Shown in pieces: positions 1 through 7,675 of a stretch of 35,328 bases of DNA (positions are counted from its first letter, which is position 1; each line of letters starts with the position of its first letter). The notes beneath the pieces were generated by a model. It ran no database searches, was not told the DNA's origin, and was given only the letters and a program-made list of their open reading frames with translations. A program made the position numbers and the translations under genes. Source of the DNA: Niallia endozanthoxylica (GTDB lineage Bacteria > Bacillota > Bacilli > Bacillales > Cytobacillaceae); the NCBI RefSeq assembly GCF_008710145.1, contig NZ_VYKL01000017.1, positions 1-35,328 on the forward strand. The letters are read 5' to 3'.

Positions 1-2
1 CT

Positions 3-245
3 TATACTTCTAAGGCTAGTTTTCTAGATGGAGATGATTTTCCTAAATATGGTGAAAAAAGAGAGTCAATCTTTTCAGGCCGTAGAATTTCCAGAAGCTT
101 ATATCGCACAAAAAACAGCACCATCCTCCATGCAGATGTCAACGGTTCTGCGAATATCATGCGAAAATATGCGAATAAAGAGGCCATCTCTTTCCAGATA
201 GAAGATGTGGCCGTTCATCACCCTTTAACCTATAAAATGGTTTAA
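3..245 (+). CDS. tnpB: TnpB (IS200/IS605 OrfB family), C-terminal end, cut by window start
   Basis: An open frame enters from the left edge and ends in TAA at 243-245. The 80 residues contain TSKASFLDGD, then FSGRRISRSLYR, then ILHADVNGSANIMRK. This is the C-terminal RuvC-III region of TnpB proteins, where the Asp of the DVNG(A/S)xNI motif is a catalytic acid. This subgroup lacks the usual CxxC zinc finger, and no Cys pair is visible here either. TnpB is an RNA-guided DNA nuclease encoded by IS200/IS605-type elements. The N-terminal part lies outside the window, so intactness cannot be judged. The 3' flank (246-393) looks like the structured element end that serves as its guide RNA scaffold. 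Confidence 0.85.
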   Translation, partial: YTSKASFLDGDDFPKYGEKRESIFSGRRISRSLYRTKNSTILHADVNGSANIMRKYANKEAISFQIEDVAVHHPLTYKMV

Positions 246-393
246 AAGCAGTTCCGAAGCAAGAGCAACGGAATAGAGGGCCTGGTGGTCACTAGAGCCA
301 CAATGTCGCAGGTCCCGTAACGTTAAGCGTTCAGCCTGTAGGTTCGATACGTTACAAACCCCCTCCTCAAGGAACGAAGTGAGTAGGTGGGGG
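150..393 (+). ncRNA. Candidate TnpB guide RNA (omega RNA) / element right end
   Basis: TnpB guide RNAs usually overlap the 3' end of the tnpB gene and stop at the element's right end. Here the sequence after the stop codon is non-coding but rich in pairing. GTAACGT (317-323) pairs with ACGTTAC (349-355). A GC-rich terminal hairpin, with CCCCC at 359-363 and GGGGG at 389-393, closes the region. The flanking sequence after 394 is AT-rich and unlike it. The 5' boundary is a guess from the family; only the pairings are seen directly. Confidence 0.45.
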
Positions 394-517
394 AAATTGA
401 TTAGATAAATATGAGAACAGGATTCTGTTGCCCGAACTTCTTTTGAGAAATGCAGACTGTGTCAAAAAGGAAGACAGCTACCCTAGTTGCAGTAATAGAG
501 AAGGAAGGTAGAACGAA

Positions 518-756
518 TTGGTTAGAATAAGATGGGAAATAGGTCTTCAAATATTGGGGGCAGCTGCCCTTTTGGCAGGGCTGAGTGCTCGTACAGATCA
601 ATCTTCCGTGAAACCGGAGCAAAAAACAGAAGCGGCCCTATCCTCTGAAAAATCTTCGAAAAAGATATGACGTTAATTCCTCAGCTTACTTATTCGACAG
701 ACCATCCTGGATCGGCGATGCCAGCGATTCGATTGGGATTTGAGGTAACGGAGTAA
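518..756 (+). pseudogene. Decayed lipoprotein gene remnant
   Basis: From TTG 518 the frame reads like a signal peptide (LQILGAAALLAGLSA), followed by Arg where a lipobox Cys would be expected. It then runs through a Ser/Glu/Lys linker to TGA at 668-670. Another frame opens at 667 and reads MTLIPQLTYSTDHP then GSAMPAIRLGFEVTE before a stop at 754-756. Together these look like one short secreted or lipoprotein gene broken by a Cys-to-Arg change (TGT to CGT) and a frameshift. No good ribosome site precedes it. The family is not recognised. The alternative is chance open frames. Confidence 0.35.
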
Positions 757-1110
757 GTGAAAAAATGGGATAAATAAGAACGGATTTACTAGCTACAACG
801 GTAATGTGAGAGGTGCCAAATAGGGTATCTCTCTCTTTTCGTTTGTTAACTACAATTTTACTATTATTAGTCCAATCATTTCCTTTTATCAGCTGTTTTC
901 CGTGACGATTTCTTCGTATATTGAAGGATAGAGGTGATTTACTCGACCTATAACTCAAATTTTATGGTATCTATGTTCCTTTTAAAGAAACGGATAATAG
1001 TCTATTATGTCCATTCACATTATATATCTCCTCCTATAATATTAGTAGTAATTGATGGGGCTTAGTTTAAGTTAATTCGATAATTTTTTTAAAAAACAGA
1101 AAATTTATCC
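757..1110. other. Intergenic, no convincing gene
   Basis: AT-rich stretch between the lipoprotein relic and the gene at 1171. A minus-strand GGAGGAGA at 1027-1034 precedes a GTG frame of only 15 codons (971-1018). It may be a relic of a lost gene's start. Nothing else stands out. Confidence 0.4.
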
Positions 1111-1140
1111 TATTATTCAGGGGATGAATAATATTATAAT
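1111..1140 (+). promoter_or_regulatory. Candidate operator and -10 element
   Basis: TATTATTC (1111-1118) and GAATAATA (1126-1133) form a perfect 8-bp inverted repeat with a 7-nt spacer. It directly abuts a TATAAT at 1135-1140, about 30 bp before the GTG start at 1171. The geometry suits a dimeric repressor covering the promoter. No good -35 is visible. Confidence 0.4.
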
Positions 1141-1170
1141 AATCTAAACAAGCAGGAAAGGGGGAATCCT

Positions 1171-1947
1171 GTGAACACAGATCAGGCATTTGAATTATTG
1201 AAAAATGCAGGCGTTACTGAGGATGTTTGCATTAAAACAGTGAGACGCTGGCTGCGCGAAAGAAAGATTACATACGATGGCGGACAGAGAAAATCTGGTT
1301 TTATTCTAGATGATACAGATCAAGCTTTTCAACTATTGAGGGACGCAGGAGTTGCTCCAAGTATGGGCATTCCCATTGTTCGGCGCTGGGTACGAGAAGG
1401 GAAGATTCAACATGTGAGTGAAGGTGAGCACTTAAAGGATTATCTAGCGAAGGAATCGAGCTCAAGTCTGCCTATACATAGTCCTGCAGAAGATAAGCTT
1501 ATCCGGCAATTAAAGGCAAAAATGAAAGCTCAAGAAGAGCATATAAAAGGTGTTGAAGAACTCCACCAATCTTCCGTTAATACGTTAATACAACAAAGAA
1601 ATAAATTAAATAAAGAAATCATGAACCTTGAAATGGAAAAACAAAAATTACAACAAGAAGCCAGAAAACTACTAAAAGAAAATCTTGATTTGCGGAATGA
1701 GTTATTAAAATTGAAGGAAGAGTACTCGAAAGGGAGACAAACCGATCCGGAAAAGACTCGGATTGTTCCATCGAAAGTGTATGACCCTCGACCAAAGCTT
1801 GGGCTGTCAAGAACCGCTGACGCGAAGGAAATCTTAGCGGGTTATAAAACCTTATTAAAAATGACACATCCTGACCGCGGAGGCGACGCAGCACTTTTTC
1901 ATTTTATAAAAAAGGATTATGATCTTTTTCGGAGTAGTTTGAAATAA
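1171..1947 (+). CDS. Duplicated N-terminal helical module, coiled coil and J-like C-terminal domain protein
   Basis: 258 residues from GTG 1171, with a strong AGGAAAGGGGG site at 1154-1164. Residues 3-38 and 49-84 are two copies of one module, TDQAF(E/Q)LL then GV then VRRW(L/V)RE(R/G)KI. It resembles helix-turn-helix modules that read a sequence code, so DNA binding is plausible but inferred. Residues about 105-190 are a charged heptad-rich coiled coil. The C-terminal 45 residues contain ILAGYKTLLKMTHPDRGGD, the helix II and HPD-type motif of J domains, which stimulate Hsp70 ATPase. Nothing visible links it to the azoreductase downstream, and a terminator separates the two. An inverted repeat at its promoter would allow autoregulation. 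The exact family name is not known to me. Confidence 0.75.
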   Translation: MNTDQAFELLKNAGVTEDVCIKTVRRWLRERKITYDGGQRKSGFILDDTDQAFQLLRDAGVAPSMGIPIVRRWVREGKIQHVSEGEHLKDYLAKESSSSLPIHSPAEDKLIRQLKAKMKAQEEHIKGVEELHQSSVNTLIQQRNKLNKEIMNLEMEKQKLQQEARKLLKENLDLRNELLKLKEEYSKGRQTDPEKTRIVPSKVYDPRPKLGLSRTADAKEILAGYKTLLKMTHPDRGGDAALFHFIKKDYDLFRSSLK

Positions 1948-1981
1948 AAGGTTTAAAAAGAATTGAAATCAAATAGGTAGC

Positions 1982-2013
1982 TCCCTCGTTATTTCACACG
2001 GGGGATTTTTTTT
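1982..2013 (+). terminator. Rho-independent terminator
   Basis: TCCCTCG (1982-1988) pairs with CGGGGGA (1999-2005) with one G-U pair, followed by eight T. Confidence 0.75.
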
Positions 2014-2123
2014 GTATAGATTCTCGATTGTCGATTATCATTCACTATGACATGAATAGTTTTTATATCATTCCTTCATATTAATAAAGACTAATAAATT
2101 TATATGAAGAGGGTGCAGGAACC

Positions 2124-2759
2124 ATGGCGAAATTACTGTATATTACAGCACATCCACATGATGACAGACAATCATACAGCATGGCAGCAGGGAAGGCGTT
2201 TATTGAAACCTACAAAGAGGTTAATCCAAATGATGAGGTTATCCATTTAGATTTGTATAAAGAGCATATTCCACATATCGATACAGATGTTTTCAGCGGA
2301 TGGGGAAAGCTGCAGTCCGGCAAAGGCTTTGAGGAGCTTTCAGATGAGGAAAAATCCAAAGTTGGACGCCTGAACGAGCTGAGTGACCAATTTATTTCAG
2401 CCGACAAATATGTATTTGTCACACCATTATGGAATTTATCATTTCCTCCCGTTATGAAGGCCTATATTGATTCAATTGCTGTTGCTGGTAAAACATTTAA
2501 ATATACGGAGCAGGGGTCAGTGGGGCTATTAACGGATAAGAAAGTTCTCCATATCCAAGCACGCGGAGGTATTTATTCAGAAGGTCCTGCAGCTGCCCTG
2601 GAAATGGGACATCGCTATCTGCAGGTAATCATGAGTTTCTTTGGCATACCGTCAGTTGAAGGTTTATTTATCGAAGGACATGCGGCTATGCCGGATAAAG
2701 CCGAGGAAATTAAACAAAATGGAGTCGCCCGTGCAAAAGACCTTGCTCATACTTTCTAA
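2124..2759 (+). CDS. azoR: FMN-dependent NADH-azoreductase
   Basis: 211 residues, the normal length for the AzoR/AcpD flavodoxin-fold family. The start [19 protein letters not shown] is the FMN-phosphate-binding region. [17 protein letters not shown] and [11 protein letters not shown] are the family's FMN isoalloxazine-binding segments, and [10 protein letters not shown] lies near the C terminus. These enzymes use NADH to reduce azo bonds and quinones by two-electron transfer, protecting against thiol-reactive quinones. A second paralogue (20793-21425) lies in the quinone-stress island. This copy has no MhqR-like operator upstream, so it is probably controlled differently. It appears to be a single-gene unit. 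Confidence 0.93.
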   Translation: MAKLLYITAHPHDDRQSYSMAAGKAFIETYKEVNPNDEVIHLDLYKEHIPHIDTDVFSGWGKLQSGKGFEELSDEEKSKVGRLNELSDQFISADKYVFVTPLWNLSFPPVMKAYIDSIAVAGKTFKYTEQGSVGLLTDKKVLHIQARGGIYSEGPAAALEMGHRYLQVIMSFFGIPSVEGLFIEGHAAMPDKAEEIKQNGVARAKDLAHTF

Positions 2760-2888
2760 ATCTTTGTTTTATTTAAATAAAATGGGTGAGAAATATTGTT
2801 ATAATAGTAAAAATAGTATAATATCTGAAATATATAGCAATATTTTTGAAATAAATAGTCAAATATTACTACTATGGAGATGGAAAAC

Positions 2889-3032
2889 ATGGAAAATAAG
2901 ACATTTTATTTTGATGGCAGTGTAGAAATGGTAAATGAAAATAACACGAACTCAGGTGAACTTTCTAATGAGCCAATCGTAGTAACAGACGAAGCAAGAA
3001 AAAATATTGGTGGAAACCCATTTACAAGATAA
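2889..3032 (+). CDS. 47-residue acidic peptide of unknown function
   Basis: The start ATG 2889 is chosen because GGAGA (2876-2880) sits 8 nt upstream. Two in-frame ATGs (2874, 2880) overlap that site. The peptide begins MENKTFYFDGSVEMV, passes an Asn/Glu-rich middle, and ends EARKNIGGNPFTR. It has no signal peptide, membrane segment or Cys. A perfect 11-bp terminator follows 15 nt after the stop, and a TATAAT lies at 2817-2822 with TTGTTA 15 bp before it, so it looks like a free-standing short transcript. I do not recognise the family. A regulatory or precursor peptide is possible but unproven. Confidence 0.55.
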   Translation: MENKTFYFDGSVEMVNENNTNSGELSNEPIVVTDEARKNIGGNPFTR

Positions 3033-3047
3033 TACGCAAAAGATTAG

Positions 3048-3078
3048 AAAGATTTGTCTTAAAGGACAAATCTTTTTT
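3048..3078 (+). terminator. Strong rho-independent terminator
   Basis: AAAGATTTGTC (3048-3058) and GACAAATCTTT (3065-3075) form a perfect 11-bp stem with a 6-nt loop, running into a T tract. Confidence 0.9.
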
Positions 3079-3122
3079 GCTTTTATAATAATGAGAATTT
3101 TTGCAGAAGTACAAAAAAAATA

Positions 3123-3151
3123 TTGACTCTAGGCATGTGGGTATGTACAAT
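3123..3151 (+). promoter_or_regulatory. Sigma-A promoter of the iron transporter operon
   Basis: TTGACT (3123-3128), 17-bp spacer, TACAAT (3146-3151). This is a near-consensus promoter about 70 bp before the start codon at 3223. Confidence 0.75.
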
Positions 3152-3165
3152 AAAAATGCAGTAAT

Positions 3166-3180
3166 TGATAACAATTATCA
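3166..3180 (+). promoter_or_regulatory. Fur box
   Basis: TGATAACAATTATCA matches 14 of 15 positions of the Bacillus 7-1-7 Fur consensus TGATAATNATTATCA. It lies just downstream of the -10, over the expected start of transcription. This is the usual repressing position under iron-replete conditions. Confidence 0.88.
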
Positions 3181-3222
3181 TTTTCACTAAGCGTTTTATC
3201 AACTAAAAAGGAGATTGCAAAC

Positions 3223-4308
3223 ATGAAATTATCAAGATTCTGGAAGCCATTCTTGGCTAGTACTGCACTAACCATTGCTTTAGCTGGCTGTAGTGGTACA
3301 AATCAAAACGAGGCAAACGAGGAAAAGGAAGCTGCAAAGCCAAAAACGACAGAAAATCAGGAAGTAAATATTTATACGGCAAGACATTACGAAGCCGATG
3401 ATGCGATCTACAAGAAATTTACAGATGAGACAGGCATTAAAGTAAATGTTGTAAAAGGTGAAGCGGAAGAGCTTATTGAGAGATTAAAACGTGAAGGTGA
3501 AAGTACACAAGCTGACCTTTTTGTTACAGTTGATGGCGGAGTACTTGCTAATGCAAAACAAAATGATATTCTGCAGCCGGTTACTTCAGATGCGATTGAA
3601 AAAAATGTACCTGAAAACTTTCGTGATGCCGATAACAACTGGATTGGTTTAGCAACTAGAGCACGTATTATCGCCTATTCAAAGGAAAGAGTAAAACCAG
3701 AAGAATTGTCTACGTATGAGGATTTAACAAGCGACAAATGGAAAGGGAAACTGCTTGTTCGTTCTTCTACAAGTTTATATAACCAGTCATTGCTTGCATC
3801 CTTTATTGAGTTAAACGGGGAAGAAAAAGCGGAAGAATGGGCTAAAGGCATCGTAAACAATTTTGCCCGTCAGCCGGACGGCGGTGACCGAGATCAAGCA
3901 AAAGCGATTGCTGCAGGAACAGGTGATGTGGCAATCATGAATACTTATTATGTCGGCTTACTTGCAAACTCTGAAGATCCTGAAGAAGTAAAAGTAGCGG
4001 ATAGTCTTGGAGTCTTTTTCCCGAACCAAGAAACAAATGGTACGCATGTAAATATTAGTGGAATTGGTTTAACAAAGCACAGCAAGAATAAAGAAAATGC
4101 TATTGAGCTGATTGAATATGTGACAAGTGTAGAAGCACAAGAGTACTTATCAGCTAATAACTATGAGTTCCCTGTAAACCCTGATGCAAAGAAACCAGAA
4201 CTGCTTGAAAGCTGGGGAGAATTTAAAATGCAGGAATTGAATTTCGATACTTTAGGAGAGCATAATAAAAAGGCAATCGAAATCTTTAATAAAACTGGCT
4301 GGAAATAA
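3223..4308 (+). CDS. Fe(3+) ABC transporter substrate-binding lipoprotein (FutA/FbpA type)
   Basis: 361 residues. Residues 1-23 form a lipoprotein signal ending ALAGC, so Cys23 would be lipidated and the protein tethered outside the membrane. EVNIYTARHYEADDAIYKKF is the N-terminal iron-binding strand of the FutA/FbpA family. Further on are DLFVTVDGG, VRSSTSLYNQS, and NTYYVGLL, whose Tyr pair is the usual ferric-iron ligand in this family. It opens a three-gene operon with the permease 2 nt downstream. AAAGGAG at 3207-3213 is the ribosome site. The promoter and Fur box upstream indicate iron repression. The ligand could be free or chelated Fe(3+). Confidence 0.92.
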   Translation: MKLSRFWKPFLASTALTIALAGCSGTNQNEANEEKEAAKPKTTENQEVNIYTARHYEADDAIYKKFTDETGIKVNVVKGEAEELIERLKREGESTQADLFVTVDGGVLANAKQNDILQPVTSDAIEKNVPENFRDADNNWIGLATRARIIAYSKERVKPEELSTYEDLTSDKWKGKLLVRSSTSLYNQSLLASFIELNGEEKAEEWAKGIVNNFARQPDGGDRDQAKAIAAGTGDVAIMNTYYVGLLANSEDPEEVKVADSLGVFFPNQETNGTHVNISGIGLTKHSKNKENAIELIEYVTSVEAQEYLSANNYEFPVNPDAKKPELLESWGEFKMQELNFDTLGEHNKKAIEIFNKTGWK

Positions 4309-4310
4309 TC

Positions 4311-5957
4311 ATGAAAACAGAACTGATTAAACGTAATATAAAAAAAGAGTTTAACAGTTGGTGGATAATCAGTATCGTTGGGGCAGTAGTCATTCTACTG
4401 CCTATCCTTTTTATATTCTCCTCCATCTTTCAAGAACCTAATGAAAACTGGCTTCAAATTCAGCAGTACCTGTTGAAAAATTATGTGGCAAACACCATTT
4501 TGCTGGTGGTTTTAACTGGGATATTTACCGCTTTTTTAGGTGTAAGCTTAGCGTGGCTGGTTGCCGCCTATGATTTTCCTCTTAGACGTTTTTTTCGCTG
4601 GGGGTTATTGCTGCCATTATCTATTCCAACTTTTATAGCCGCTTATACGTATCGAACCATGTTAGGCTATACCGGTGTAGTTCAAACAACCTTAAGAAAT
4701 CGTTTTGATTATCAGATTAGTCCGGAATGGTTAACCGTTTCAGGAATAGGTGGAGCCGTGTTTGTCTTCACCTTCTTTCTATTTCCTTACGTGTACATGA
4801 TTACAAGGGCATTTCTTGAAAATCAAAGTACTTCCTATATTGAAAACGCAAGATTGTTAGGTAGAAAACCATTAGCTGTATTTTTCAAAGTAGTTCTTCC
4901 ACTTTCAAGACCTGCCATTGTAGGCGGAACTATTTTAGTCATTTATGAAGTACTGGGGGACTATGGAGTTACAAGCTATTTAGGCATTCATACGATTTCC
5001 ACCGCTATTTTTCAAACATGGTTTGGTATGTACGATGTAAATTCTGCCATGAAGCTTGCGGCATGGTTAATGGTCATTATCGTTGGTGTTTTCTTTTTAG
5101 AAAAACTGCTTAGACAGCGGCGACGCTATCATATTAGTAACAAATCCAGAGAGCTTGTACCCATAAAATTGAAAGGAATGGCATCGATAGCAGCTTTTCT
5201 GTATTGTGGTATCGTATTTCTAATCGGATTTCTCATTCCATTCTTTCAGCTGATTGTATGGGCAAATATGACCTTTCATAAGGTATGGGATGAAACCTTC
5301 TTTACATTGATTTACCAAACGGTTCTGCTAGCCGTTATATCGACCATCATTATCCTTATTCTTGCTGTCGTTGTCGCAAATGTTTGCCGAAAGAATTCTT
5401 CGTTTTCTTTTATCCTATCGAAATGTGTAACAACAGGTTATTCGATTCCAGGTCCGATTATTGCCATAGGTGTTCTTGCTATGTTTATTTATCTTGATCA
5501 ATGGCTTGCACCGGTATATTCTTCAATGGGGCTTGGTGAGGCACCGCTCATTTTAAGTATGTCCATTGTTATGTTAATCGTCGGCTATTTTATTCGATTC
5601 ACAGCTACCGGATTTAATGCAATTGAAGTGGGATTTGAGAAAATGGGAACGAAATATATGGAAGCTTCAAGAATGCTCGGATTAGGTGTAACCAAAACAT
5701 TCTTTAAAGTGGATTTACCCTTATTGAAAGGGGCCCTCATAAGTGGGTTTATATTAACATTTGTTGAAATATGCAAGGAATTGCCATTGGCCTTGCTGTT
5801 AAGACCATTTAATTTTGAAACGCTGGCAACAAAAACATTTCAATACGCGAACGATGAGCAAATATATGAGGCTTCTACCTCATCCTTGTTAATCATTACC
5901 ATTAGTATCTTATCAGTTATCATTTTTCAAATCATAGGAAAGCGGGTGAAGCAATGA
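4311..5957 (+). CDS. Fe(3+) ABC transporter permease (two fused permease domains)
   Basis: 548 residues with about 12 hydrophobic segments, the normal size of FbpB/FutB proteins in which two MetI-type permease domains are fused. EAA-loop segments occur in both halves: SYIENARLLGRKPLAVFFKV (about 178-197) and YMEASRMLGLGVTKTFFKV (about 450-468). These dock on the ATPase. The gene starts 2 nt after the binding-protein stop, and its own TGA overlaps the ATPase ATG by 4 nt (ATGA), so translation is probably coupled. It lies in the Fur-controlled operon. Confidence 0.92.
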   Translation: MKTELIKRNIKKEFNSWWIISIVGAVVILLPILFIFSSIFQEPNENWLQIQQYLLKNYVANTILLVVLTGIFTAFLGVSLAWLVAAYDFPLRRFFRWGLLLPLSIPTFIAAYTYRTMLGYTGVVQTTLRNRFDYQISPEWLTVSGIGGAVFVFTFFLFPYVYMITRAFLENQSTSYIENARLLGRKPLAVFFKVVLPLSRPAIVGGTILVIYEVLGDYGVTSYLGIHTISTAIFQTWFGMYDVNSAMKLAAWLMVIIVGVFFLEKLLRQRRRYHISNKSRELVPIKLKGMASIAAFLYCGIVFLIGFLIPFFQLIVWANMTFHKVWDETFFTLIYQTVLLAVISTIIILILAVVVANVCRKNSSFSFILSKCVTTGYSIPGPIIAIGVLAMFIYLDQWLAPVYSSMGLGEAPLILSMSIVMLIVGYFIRFTATGFNAIEVGFEKMGTKYMEASRMLGLGVTKTFFKVDLPLLKGALISGFILTFVEICKELPLALLLRPFNFETLATKTFQYANDEQIYEASTSSLLIITISILSVIIFQIIGKRVKQ

Positions 5958-6640
5958 CCATAGTAGAAATTAAAGACCTCACATTTTCATTCTCTCGTAA
6001 AGAGAATCCAGTTATTAATGATTTTTCCTTTACTATGGAAAAAGGAGAAGTTGTGGGTATATTAGGACAAAGCGGAAGTGGTAAAAGTACGTTACTGCGC
6101 TTAATTTCAGGCTTGGAAATGCCGTTAAAAGGAACAATAAAAATCGCTGGTAAAACAGTTGTTGGTGATGGAATCTTTATTCACCCGGAAAATAGAGAAG
6201 TGGGGATGGTTTTTCAGGATTATGCTCTTTTCCCGCATATGACGGTGAAGGAAAATATTTTATTTGGCTTAACCCGTTTACCGAGAAAAGGTCGGAAACA
6301 GCGTGTAGATGAAATGCTAGAGCTTGTTCAGATGGAATCTTTCGCGAAAAGATATCCGCATGAATTAAGCGGAGGTCAGCAACAAAGGGTTGCACTCGCC
6401 AGAGCTCTTGCACCCAAACCGAATGTTCTGTTAATGGATGAACCTTTCAGTAACTTAGATGCCGATTTAAAAGAATCCATCCGAGAGGAGCTGGGTATTA
6501 TTTTGAAAAAGGCCAATATGTCCTGTATTATAGTTACACATGATCGAAAGGACGTTGAAGCCATTTGTGATTATAGTATCGTCATTGGACCATCGAACCA
6601 GACAAATGACTTTATCCAGAAAAAAATTCATCATGTATAG
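5954..6640 (+). CDS. Fe(3+) ABC transporter ATP-binding protein
   Basis: 228 residues with a complete ABC ATPase core: Walker A GQSGSGKST, Q-loop MVFQDYALFPHM, signature LSGGQQQR, Walker B LLMDEPFSNLD, and switch His in VTHDRKD. It is short compared with FbpC proteins of about 340 residues, because it stops after the nucleotide-binding domain and lacks the C-terminal regulatory domain. It would power the permease encoded just upstream, with which it overlaps by 4 nt. A terminator closes the operon at 6662. Confidence 0.92.
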   Translation: MTIVEIKDLTFSFSRKENPVINDFSFTMEKGEVVGILGQSGSGKSTLLRLISGLEMPLKGTIKIAGKTVVGDGIFIHPENREVGMVFQDYALFPHMTVKENILFGLTRLPRKGRKQRVDEMLELVQMESFAKRYPHELSGGQQQRVALARALAPKPNVLLMDEPFSNLDADLKESIREELGIILKKANMSCIIVTHDRKDVEAICDYSIVIGPSNQTNDFIQKKIHHV

Positions 6641-6661
6641 CAACTGCTATTGGTTGTTATT

Positions 6662-6699
6662 AAGCATAACTTTGCCGAAATGCATGGTTATGCTTTTTT
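6662..6699 (+). terminator. Rho-independent terminator of the iron operon
   Basis: AAGCATAAC (6662-6670) and GTTATGCTT (6687-6695) form a perfect stem with a 16-nt loop, followed by a T tract. Confidence 0.8.
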
Positions 6700-6750
6700 G
6701 TATGTTATAAGATACTTCATCACAAACTATATGAAAAAAGGGGGAGTTTC

Positions 6751-7536
6751 ATGACAACCATTTATCTAGATACAAACGTTCTTTCGGTTTTGAAAGATAA
6801 AATACAGATTATCCAAAAAGACAAAGGAAATATTTATTTAGTAGGTCCTATTCGGCTTCCTGTTAATTTATATGAGGAAACGGTTATTTTTAGATGGTAT
6901 TGCTGGTTAAATTGTGAGGATGTGACGGAGATTAACTGTAACGAAGTAAAAGATTATGAAAAGATAATTGAAAAGCTTTCTTCCTCCAATTTAGCCTTAT
7001 ACCAACAATCAAGTGTCTTAGTTTATGGCGATTTTGAGCAGGCGGATGATGTCCTTATACGCTTCCACTCGATTTGTCATACAGGAGATATTTTTGGAAG
7101 TAAAAGATGTGATTGCGGTTTTCAACTGAAGCAATCAATGAAAATGATTGCTGAACATGGAAATGGTGCATTATTTTATTTAGCCAATCATGAAGGAAGA
7201 GGCATTGGGTTATTTAGTAAGGCGATGGCATATGTTCTGCAGGAGAATGGTTATGATACTGTTGAAGCTAATATCGGACTTGGATTTGTTGATGATTCTA
7301 GAAACTATGAGGACGCCATTTTGGTCTTACAAACATTACGCACAAAACCAGTCACACTGATGACCAATAATCCGAAAAAATTAGAGGCTTTAAAAACTTC
7401 CGGCTTACATGTCTCGGGACGAAAACCTTTGTGGGGTGATGTTTCGGAATACAATGAGAAATACTTACAGACGAAAATTGAAAAATCAGGACACCTAGAA
7501 CAGGGGGAAGCTTGGCAGGAAAGTTGCTGTGATTAG
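6751..7536 (+). CDS. GTP cyclohydrolase II-like protein (stand-alone RibA-type domain)
   Basis: 261 residues with a GGGGGAG ribosome site. The C-terminal 165 residues match the GTP cyclohydrolase II core. RFHSICHTGDIFGSKRCDCG carries the three zinc Cys in C-x10-C-x-C spacing. YLANHEGRGIGL is the substrate-binding loop, DTVEANIGLGFVDDSRNY the next block, and LMTNNPKKLEAL the nucleotide-binding end. The enzyme opens and deformylates GTP as the first step of riboflavin synthesis. No DHBP synthase domain is fused and no other rib gene is nearby, and the N-terminal 80 residues are divergent. It may be a specialised paralogue rather than the housekeeping enzyme. Terminators on both sides make it monocistronic. 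Confidence 0.82.
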   Translation: MTTIYLDTNVLSVLKDKIQIIQKDKGNIYLVGPIRLPVNLYEETVIFRWYCWLNCEDVTEINCNEVKDYEKIIEKLSSSNLALYQQSSVLVYGDFEQADDVLIRFHSICHTGDIFGSKRCDCGFQLKQSMKMIAEHGNGALFYLANHEGRGIGLFSKAMAYVLQENGYDTVEANIGLGFVDDSRNYEDAILVLQTLRTKPVTLMTNNPKKLEALKTSGLHVSGRKPLWGDVSEYNEKYLQTKIEKSGHLEQGEAWQESCCD

Positions 7537-7557
7537 AAGTTAAAATAATTAACTACG

Positions 7558-7592
7558 CTTCTACAATTGACTGTAATTGTGGAAGTTTTTTT
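7558..7592 (+). terminator. Rho-independent terminator
   Basis: CTTCTACAATT (7558-7568) pairs with AATTGTGGAAG (7575-7585) with one wobble pair, followed by seven T. Confidence 0.85.
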
Positions 7593-7617
7593 GTCATAGC
7601 CTTCCTGTCTAGTTTTC

Positions 7618-7637
7618 TGTATAATCTTTATTATACA
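7618..7637 (+). promoter_or_regulatory. Palindromic promoter/operator candidate
   Basis: TGTATAAT-CTTT-ATTATACA is a perfect 8-4-8 palindrome containing a TATAAT -10 hexamer (7620-7625), about 40 bp before the M20 hydrolase start. The shape resembles GntR-type operators. The regulator is unknown. Confidence 0.4.
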
Positions 7638-7675
7638 ATAATTCTATTTACTTATGAACGGCAGGCGATACTCGA

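Noticed and set aside
401..622. Minus-strand 73-codon frame
   Set aside because: Lies opposite the lipoprotein relic, has no ribosome site, and gives a sequence without family features.
686..958. Minus-strand 90-codon frame
   Set aside because: TTG start without ribosome site; its C-terminal part mirrors the relic on the other strand.
971..1018. GGAGGAGA followed by a 15-codon GTG frame on the minus strand
   Set aside because: Too short and with no support beyond the ribosome-like sequence; perhaps the start of a lost gene.
2641..2925. Plus-strand 94-codon frame running from azoR into the next gene
   Set aside because: Starts inside azoR in another frame and overlaps the better-supported 47-residue gene.
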